Source: JALYUA01 sp039931865 | GTDB taxonomy: Bacteria; Acidobacteriota; Thermoanaerobaculia; UBA5066; Gp7-AA6 | Assembly (NCBI GenBank): GCA_039931865.1 | Contig: JBDTRB010000027.1 | Span: 1 to 35,078 of the forward strand | Direction of reading: 5' to 3' | Length of the DNA stretch: 35,078 bases | Part shown: positions 29,871 to 35,078 of the stretch, piece by piece | Layout of the letters: each line of letters begins with the position of its first letter | Numbering within the stretch: position 1 is the first letter of the stretch | Notes under the pieces: model-generated | Seen by the model: the letters and a program-made list of their open reading frames with translations, nothing else | The model's database searches: none | What the model was told of the DNA's origin: nothing | Made by a program: the position numbers and the translations under genes

Positions 29871-31958
29871 ATGATCGCCAGCCCGGAGAAAGCCCCGCGG
29901 ATTCGTCCAGCGGCGGCGTCCGTCTTCGTCGCGGTCGCTTCGACGCTCGTCTTCGTCCGCTGCCTGCCGCTCGGCCGCGAGTACGCCAGCCGATTCTCGC
30001 AATCGCATGGCGCGCCGCTGCTTGCGGCCGCGCTCGCCGGGGGAGCGGCCGCTCTCGCCTTGGCGACCATTCTTCTCTGGACGCGTCCGAAGGCGCTCGT
30101 TCTCACAGCGTTCGCCCTGGCCGCCGTCCTCCTCGTGACCTCGGGCAACGCGGGCGCCGCCGCGGCCGCCGCTCTCCTGCTCGCCGCGGTGCTCGTTCTC
30201 GGCGACCTCGTTTTCAGGATTTTCACCGGGATGGAGGCGGAGGAGGGGGATGCCTCCTCGGTCTTCGCGGCGGGGGTCGCCGCGTCTGGCATTCTGTTCC
30301 TCGCTCTCGGAGAGATCGGGCTCCTCCGGCCTGGCTTCGTGGCGGCCATGTTTGCGGCGCTCGCCGTCTGGAGGCGGCGCCGGCCGGCGGCGCTCTTTCG
30401 AATCCTCCGCCGCGCCGCGGAGACGGCGTTCCCCGGACCTCTTCGATTTCACGAGGCGTTGTGGCTCGCTATCGCCGGGATCGTCCTGTTCGCGTCGTTC
30501 GTCAGCGCCCTCGGACCGGAGGTGTCGTTCGACGCGCTCGCGTACCACCTGCCGGAAGCCCGGGACACCGCTCTGAAAAGCCGCGTCGAGCCGCTGCCCG
30601 ACATTCTTCCGCAGAGCCTGTTCTGGCGGAATCACCAGACGTTTCTTTCTTCGGGGTTTCTTTTCGGAGGCGAGCGCGTCGCGCGCCTCCTCCACTACTT
30701 CGTAGCGCTCGGCGCGTTCGGCGCCGCGATTTCTCTCGCCCGGCGTCTGTCCGGAAAGGTCGCCGGTCCCCTCGTGTGTCTGGCCTTGACCGCCGTTCCG
30801 GTGATCTGCATGCAGTTCCATTCGGTTTCGGCGGACTGGGCCGCGGCGTTTCTCGTCACCGCGGCCGGGTCGGAGATCGCGGGGGCGGATCGACGTCCGT
30901 CCCGCTCGCGCCTGGCCGGATTCCTGCTCGGCGCCGCGCTCGCGACCAAGGTGTTCGCGGCGCTGGCCCTTCCGGCTCTCCTCGTACTCTTCTTTTTACG
31001 TGTCCGCCGCGGGACGGTGCGGCGGCTTCTCCTCGCGGCGGCCTGCGCGGTCCTCGCCCTGCTGCCCTGGCTAGCGTGGAGCCAATCCCGGGCCGGGTTC
31101 TGGCTCGCGCCGTACGCATCGTCATTTTCGGCTCTCGTCTCCCGCTCCGCTCCCGGCGGAGACATCGGCCACGGCATCGTCCTGACCTCGTCGGCGGCGG
31201 TGGGGGAACGCCAGGATTTCCCCTCCCCGGCGGGATTCCTGAGGCTGCCGTACGACCTCACCTTTCACGGCGTCTTCTGGGAACGGATTCCTGACGGATA
31301 CAACGGCATGCTGCCTCTCCTGCTTCTGATCGGGGCGCTCGGCCTCGGCCCCCGCAAGCTCGCCCTGTTTCTGATGGTCGCGTTCGCCGCCGTTCTTCCG
31401 TGGTACCTGCTGCGGTCTCCCGCGCTGCGGTACCTCTTTCCGGTTTACCCTCTCTACGCGGTGTTCGCGGCGAAAGGTCTCCACCGGCTGACGGCGAACT
31501 TCGAAGGAGCTGCCGGGCGGCTCGCCGGCGTCGCAATCGCCGCCGTCACGCTCGCGTTCCCGGCTCAGTTTCTCTCGCTTCCTTTCGACGCGCGCGTCGC
31601 GGTGGGCAGGGTCTCGCGGGAGAGCGCGCTCGCGTCGTACCTCCCCGGCTACCCTCTCTGGAAGCTGGTGACGCCCGCGGATCGCGTGCTGCTGGCCGGG
31701 GAGTTCGACCGGTACCACTGCCCGGCCGAGAGGGCCTGGCGGACCGGCTGGTGGCCGATCAGCGACCTGCCCGCCTCCGATGCGCGCTGGGCGGAGCGGC
31801 TGCGCCGGCTCAGAGTGACCCACTGCATGGTGCGGACCGATCTCGCGGGCTCCCTGCCGCTGCCGGAGTCCGCGTTCGACCTGGTCGGCCGCCGCGGCCC
31901 GGCCGCCCTCTACCGCGTCAGGCCGACGGGCTCTTCGCGACCGCTGCCCTTGCGCTGA
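29871..31958 (+). CDS. GT-C type membrane glycosyltransferase
   Basis: This 695-aa polytopic protein has a first helix starting about residue 13, a long hydrophobic region, and FDALAYHLPEA with Asp221 in an external loop, as expected for the catalytic acid of GT39/PMT-like enzymes. More helices follow, then a soluble C-terminal domain (about 600-695) containing HCMVRTD. It probably transfers sugars from polyprenyl phosphate outside the inner membrane. The start is uncertain: ATG 29871 leaves a 124-bp divergent gap, while in-frame ATGs at 29784 and 29745 would crowd or overlap the radical SAM gene. Its 3' end overlaps the FAD oxidoreductase by 49 bp. Confidence 0.75.
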   Translation: MIASPEKAPRIRPAAASVFVAVASTLVFVRCLPLGREYASRFSQSHGAPLLAAALAGGAAALALATILLWTRPKALVLTAFALAAVLLVTSGNAGAAAAAALLLAAVLVLGDLVFRIFTGMEAEEGDASSVFAAGVAASGILFLALGEIGLLRPGFVAAMFAALAVWRRRRPAALFRILRRAAETAFPGPLRFHEALWLAIAGIVLFASFVSALGPEVSFDALAYHLPEARDTALKSRVEPLPDILPQSLFWRNHQTFLSSGFLFGGERVARLLHYFVALGAFGAAISLARRLSGKVAGPLVCLALTAVPVICMQFHSVSADWAAAFLVTAAGSEIAGADRRPSRSRLAGFLLGAALATKVFAALALPALLVLFFLRVRRGTVRRLLLAAACAVLALLPWLAWSQSRAGFWLAPYASSFSALVSRSAPGGDIGHGIVLTSSAAVGERQDFPSPAGFLRLPYDLTFHGVFWERIPDGYNGMLPLLLLIGALGLGPRKLALFLMVAFAAVLPWYLLRSPALRYLFPVYPLYAVFAAKGLHRLTANFEGAAGRLAGVAIAAVTLAFPAQFLSLPFDARVAVGRVSRESALASYLPGYPLWKLVTPADRVLLAGEFDRYHCPAERAWRTGWWPISDLPASDARWAERLRRLRVTHCMVRTDLAGSLPLPESAFDLVGRRGPAALYRVRPTGSSRPLPLR

Positions 31959-33481
31959 TCCTCCGCGGCCTCCGGCGGGGCGGCGACGTGCTCGCCGACT
32001 GAAATCACGGGCCCGCCGGGCCGCAGGGTGAGAAGCTTCGGAAGCAACCGCGCCGAGTCCTGGACGTCGCCGTTCTCCTGGTACTCCGCGTCGGAGTTCA
32101 CTTTCCAGACGTCGAAGTTGCCGCCGAGGATGTTCCGGCTCGCGAGGAGGCCCGTCATCATCGCGTGATCCTGGTTGTTGTACTTGTGCATCCCGTTGCG
32201 GCCGATCAGCTGGAGATTGGGAAGCTCCGCTTCGACGAACCGCCGGACGATCTCGACGTTCTCCCGGTACGAATCGTCGTAGACGGGGTAGGCCTTGCGC
32301 ATCCGCACGACGCACCCGTCACGCACCTTTGCCGGATCCACGAGACCGATCTGGGCGAGCTCGGTCCGTGCCAGCTCGCAGAGATCCGCGTCGCTGCGCT
32401 GCCAGAGCGCGTCGCCGTCGGAACAGAAGTACTCGAGGCCGAGGCACGTTAAAGACGGGTCCGGCACCATGCCGAGGCTCCAGTTCTTGAAGTTCTGGAT
32501 GCGCCCGAAGGAGACCGCCGGGTCGTGGATGTAGATCCAGTTGTCTGGGAAGACATTCTCCTGTTCGACGATCAGCGCGACGGTCAGGAAATCCCGGTAC
32601 TTGAGGCCGTTTGCGGCGCGGGAGATTTCCGGCGGGGCCGGAGGCACCAGCGCCGCGACCAGCTCCCGGATCGGCATCGAGGACAGGAAATGAGTTCCGG
32701 CCTCGGCGCGCGGGCCGGACGCCGTCTTCGCGACGATCCTCTCGAGTCCGGCCGGGCCACGCTCCGCCCGCTCGACGGTCGCTCCGAGGACGATCTCTCC
32801 GCCGCGCTCGCGGACCCGTGCCGTCACGGCTTCCCACATCTGGCCTGGACCGCGGACCGGATAGCGGAACTGGTCGAGAAGTGTCTTGATGACCTTGTCG
32901 CGCGGGCCCTTTTTTTTCGGAAGGAGTGTCGCCTTCAACAGCGACACCATCGACAGCCCCTTGATCCTCTGCGCGGCCCAGTCGGCGGAGATCTCGGAGC
33001 AGGGGATCCCCCATACCTTTTCCGTGTAGCTCTTGAAGAAGGTCTCGTACAGGCGCCTTCCGAACGCGTTGATGGTCCAGTCCTCGAACGAGCGCGCGTC
33101 CGGGATCGGGTGCAGACGCGCCCGGACGTAGCTCGCGAGCGCGCGCGCGACGTTGATCGGTCCCAGGTTGACGAAGACGTTCCAGGCGCGCAGCGGGTAA
33201 TCGAAGAACTTGCCCTTGTAGAAGATCCGAGACAGACGGTCCCGCACGAGCATCTCGTGGCCCAGGATCTCGGTCCAGAGATCCTCTATCTCGCGGCTCT
33301 TCGAGAAGAAGCGGTGGCCGCCGATGTCGAAGAGGAAGTCCTTGTAACGCTCCGTGCGCGCTAGCCCGCCGACTCGGACGGCGTCGCGTTCGAGAACGGT
33401 GACGTCCACGCCGGCTTTCGTGAGCTCGTACGCGGCCGTGAGCCCCGAGGGCCCCGCGCCGATCACCACGACGCGCGTCAT
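31910..33481 (-). CDS. FAD-dependent oxidoreductase (amine oxidase/UGM-like)
   Basis: This 523-aa flavoprotein starts with the dinucleotide motif VVVIGAGPSG (4-13). FDIGGHRFFSK follows, as in protoporphyrinogen-oxidase-like and UDP-galactopyranose-mutase-like proteins of polysaccharide loci, and near the C-terminus comes GRNGMHKYNNQDHAM, which closes the FAD site. The sugar substrate is not known. ATG 33481 overlaps the Gmd stop (ATGA); a longer frame to 33913 is rejected. An eight-A run on the coding strand (32917-32910) encodes Lys-Lys-Lys. The C-terminal 52 residues are low-complexity and overlap the convergent gene. Confidence 0.85.
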   Translation of the reverse strand: MTRVVVIGAGPSGLTAAYELTKAGVDVTVLERDAVRVGGLARTERYKDFLFDIGGHRFFSKSREIEDLWTEILGHEMLVRDRLSRIFYKGKFFDYPLRAWNVFVNLGPINVARALASYVRARLHPIPDARSFEDWTINAFGRRLYETFFKSYTEKVWGIPCSEISADWAAQRIKGLSMVSLLKATLLPKKKGPRDKVIKTLLDQFRYPVRGPGQMWEAVTARVRERGGEIVLGATVERAERGPAGLERIVAKTASGPRAEAGTHFLSSMPIRELVAALVPPAPPEISRAANGLKYRDFLTVALIVEQENVFPDNWIYIHDPAVSFGRIQNFKNWSLGMVPDPSLTCLGLEYFCSDGDALWQRSDADLCELARTELAQIGLVDPAKVRDGCVVRMRKAYPVYDDSYRENVEIVRRFVEAELPNLQLIGRNGMHKYNNQDHAMMTGLLASRNILGGNFDVWKVNSDAEYQENGDVQDSARLLPKLLTLRPGGPVISVGEHVAAPPEAAEDQRKGSGREEPVGLTR

Positions 33482-34581
33482 CCGCGTGAGGAGAGCCCGG
33501 GTTCGCGCTCCGTCCGCTGGAGGCCGGCGCCCTCGCGGCCGGCCTGATGCTCGGACTCCGCCAGAGCCATGTCGGCGTCGACCATGAGCTCGACGAGCTG
33601 CTCGAAGCTCGTCCGTGGTTCCCAGCCGAGCTCCCGGCGCGCCTTCGATGCGTCGCCCTCGAGGTTTTCGACCTCGGTCGGGCGCAGGTACCGCGGATCG
33701 AGCTCGACGACGACCTTGCTTGTCCGGCGATCGACGCCTTTTTCGGAGAGACCGCTTCCCTGCCAGTCGAGCTCCATGCCGCCGCGGCGGAACGCGATCC
33801 CACAGAAGTCGCGCACGGAATGGCTCCGGCCGGTCGCGATCACGTAGTCGTCCGGGACGTCCTGCTGGAGCATCCGCCACATCGCTTCGACGTAGTCCTT
33901 CGCGTAGCCCCAATCGCGTCGCGCCTCGAGGTTCCCGAGGTACAGCTTCTCCTGCGCCCCGTGGGCGATCTTCCCGACGGCGCGGGTGATCTTGCGCGAG
34001 ACGAACGTTTCCCCCCGCCGCGGCGACTCGTGATTAAAAAGGATGCCGTTCAGCGCGAAGAGCCCGTACGCCTCCCGGTAGTTGATCGTGATCCAGTGCG
34101 CGTACGCCTTCGCGACGGCGTACGGATTCGCCGGATAAAACGGCGTGCGCTCGCTCTGCGGCACCTCGGTGGCCTTGCCGAACATCTCGGACGAGGAAGC
34201 CTGGTAGATCCTCGGCCGGATCTCGAGCTCCCGCACCGCTTCGAGAAGCCGCGTCGCGCCGAGCCCCGTCACTTCGCCCGTGTATTCGGGGGTGTCGAAG
34301 GACACCTTGACGTGGCTTTGCGCACCCAGGTTGTAGATCTCGTCCGGCTCGACCACGCGCAGAACGCGATTGAGGGATGAGGCGTCGTTCAAATCCCCGT
34401 AGTGAAGGGTCAGGCGCCGTTCCGGGGAGTGCGGGCTACCGTCGAGGTGCTCGATCCGCGCCGTGTTGAAGGAGGAGGAACGGCGGATGATCCCGTGGAC
34501 CTCGTATCCCTTCGACAGGAGGAGCTCGACGAGGTACGAACCGTCCTGGCCGGTGATCCCGGTCAAAAGCGCCTTCTTCAT
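33478..34581 (-). CDS. gmd: GDP-mannose 4,6-dehydratase
   Basis: This 367-aa SDR enzyme converts GDP-D-mannose to GDP-4-keto-6-deoxy-D-mannose, the branch point to fucose, rhamnose, perosamine and colitose. It has the NADP motif TGITGQDGSYL (7-17), RRSSSFNTARIEHL for the 2'-phosphate, the catalytic region QASSSEMFG (Ser130/131, Glu132), Tyr154-x3-Lys158, and NHESPRRGETFVSRKI. The length fits, with about 25 extra C-terminal residues. ATG 34581 has GAAGGAAG 11 nt upstream. It is coupled to the FAD oxidoreductase. No fucose synthase (GMER) is seen in the window. Confidence 0.95.
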   Translation of the reverse strand: MKKALLTGITGQDGSYLVELLLSKGYEVHGIIRRSSSFNTARIEHLDGSPHSPERRLTLHYGDLNDASSLNRVLRVVEPDEIYNLGAQSHVKVSFDTPEYTGEVTGLGATRLLEAVRELEIRPRIYQASSSEMFGKATEVPQSERTPFYPANPYAVAKAYAHWITINYREAYGLFALNGILFNHESPRRGETFVSRKITRAVGKIAHGAQEKLYLGNLEARRDWGYAKDYVEAMWRMLQQDVPDDYVIATGRSHSVRDFCGIAFRRGGMELDWQGSGLSEKGVDRRTSKVVVELDPRYLRPTEVENLEGDASKARRELGWEPRTSFEQLVELMVDADMALAESEHQAGREGAGLQRTEREPGLSSRG

Positions 34582-34695
34582 GAGTGCTTTGGCTTCCTTC
34601 GCGACGGGGATCTTCTCACGGGAATATCGCAGCGCTCGTCTTTGGCCGCGACACCCGCGTCCTCTTTTTCACCGCCGGCGTGTCGGTCGCTTCGG

Positions 34696-34779
34696 GCAGG
34701 TTCAAATCGCTTGTGGCTTTCTGGAAATAGCAACGCCCGGAGGGTTCTCCGGGCGTTTAAGGGACTTGGTTGCGGGGGC
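34696..34779. repeat. 84-bp direct repeat, left copy
   Basis: It is identical to 34956-35039 except for one base (34761 G versus 35021 A). It contains a tRNA T-arm-like start (GCAGGTTCAAATC), the 11-bp-stem hairpin, and the reverse complement of a tRNA 3' end (CCCCGCAACCA). It is probably a duplication of the flank of tRNA-Met. Confidence 0.9.
34732..34757. terminator. Hairpin, duplicate of the tRNA terminator
   Basis: A perfect 11-bp stem (AACGCCCGGAG/CTCCGGGCGTT) with loop GGTT, followed on the plus side by TTAAG. It is probably a relic copy of the hairpin at 34992-35017. Confidence 0.45.
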
Positions 34780-34822
34780 CTCGTGAGGAGCGGCAAGGCG
34801 TGATCACCGCCGGGCAGGATTG

Positions 34823-34845
34823 GGCGCCGGCTGCGAGCCGGCGCC
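34823..34845. repeat. Inverted repeat, 10-bp perfect stem
   Basis: GGCGCCGGCT and AGCCGGCGCC flank a 3-nt loop. No T-run follows. It lies between the two copies of the direct repeat in a gene-free region. Confidence 0.6.
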
Positions 34846-34920
34846 GCCTCCAGCGTGGCCTTACTTTTGTGTCGGTTGATTCAGGCTTGCCCTGGCTGGG
34901 CCTGGTCTTCTGGTTTAGAC

Positions 34921-34955
34921 GGCTGAAACCTGCGGCTGATTTTCAGCCAAAGGTC

Positions 34956-34968
<13 letters not shown>
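34921..34968 (+). other. Alternative hairpins and inverted tRNA fragment
   Basis: GGCTGAAA (34921-34928) can pair with TTTCAGCC (34941-34948). Alternatively, AACCTGCG (34927-34934) pairs with CGCAGGTT (34955-34962) and encloses a small GGCTG/CAGCC hairpin. The two pairings exclude each other. The last 22 bases (34947-34968) are an exact reverse complement of 35042-35063 inside tRNA-Met, so they are a plus-strand tRNA fragment from the anticodon stem through the T-loop. Confidence 0.6.

Positions 34969-35078
<110 letters not shown>

Noticed and set aside
29747..30349. N-terminal extension of the radical SAM protein
   Set aside because: It lies antisense to the divergent membrane glycosyltransferase and is compositionally odd; ATG 29746 precedes the first conserved residues.
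33482..33913. N-terminal extension of the FAD oxidoreductase
   Set aside because: It is the shifted frame of gmd; the dinucleotide motif begins immediately after ATG 33481.

Overview
This is a GC-rich bacterial window dominated by a surface-polysaccharide (O-antigen or exopolysaccharide type) biosynthesis region. It is preceded by a small housekeeping cluster and ends inside a tRNA-Met gene. The organism cannot be named from this sequence. The GC content, the frequent GTG/TTG starts, the adjacent DUF2339 and DUF3999 genes and the pgm-eno-ftsB order would suit an uncultured Acidobacteriota-like or similar Gram-negative lineage; that is an inference. I see no insertion sequence, phage genes or CRISPR array.

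Layout. Positions 1-812 hold palindromes, one small receiver-like gene on the minus strand and a three-copy tandem hairpin repeat that runs into the 3' end of a secreted CAP-domain gene (813-1952, minus). Positions 2014-5100 (plus) are phosphoglucomutase, enolase and an FtsB/DivIC-like division protein. Positions 5110-12598 (minus) are DUF3999, DUF2339, a GT4 glycosyltransferase and two GT2-like glycosyltransferases. Positions 12765-20990 (plus) are a GT4 enzyme, a polysaccharide deacetylase, a GT2-Wzx flippase fusion, a broken zinc-ribbon methyltransferase, remnants of a secreted protein, a second methyltransferase, a Gfo/Idh oxidoreductase and a GT-C type membrane glycosyltransferase. Positions 20978-26489 (minus) are a third GT2, an NDP-sugar epimerase, a GT4, a sugar C-methyltransferase and a DegT-fold PLP enzyme whose lysine is replaced by histidine. 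Positions 26546-34581 alternate strands: Gfo/Idh (+), zinc-ribbon methyltransferase and radical SAM/SPASM protein (-), GT-C membrane protein (+), FAD oxidoreductase and GDP-mannose 4,6-dehydratase (-). Positions 34582-35078 hold an 84-bp direct repeat, tRNA fragments, a central terminator hairpin and the 3' part of tRNA-Met.

How the genes fit together. Gmd makes GDP-4-keto-6-deoxymannose. The His-type PLP enzyme resembles ColD/RfbH sugar 3-dehydratases, and its coupled neighbour is a TylC3/EvaC-type C-methyltransferase. Together they suggest synthesis of a branched 3,6-dideoxy sugar, finished by one of the Gfo/Idh or SDR enzymes. GT4, GT2 and GT-C enzymes would assemble the glycan, the GT2-Wzx fusion would add a sugar and export the lipid-linked unit, and methyltransferases and the deacetylase would decorate it. 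Most genes are linked by 4-nt GTGA or ATGA stop/start overlaps, so the operon boundaries are easy to see. Convergent operons overlap or nearly touch, with no room for terminators.

The oddest places are the scar at 17,230-17,860, the Lys-to-His PLP enzyme, the GT2-Wzx fusion, and the tRNA-derived inverted structure at the right end.
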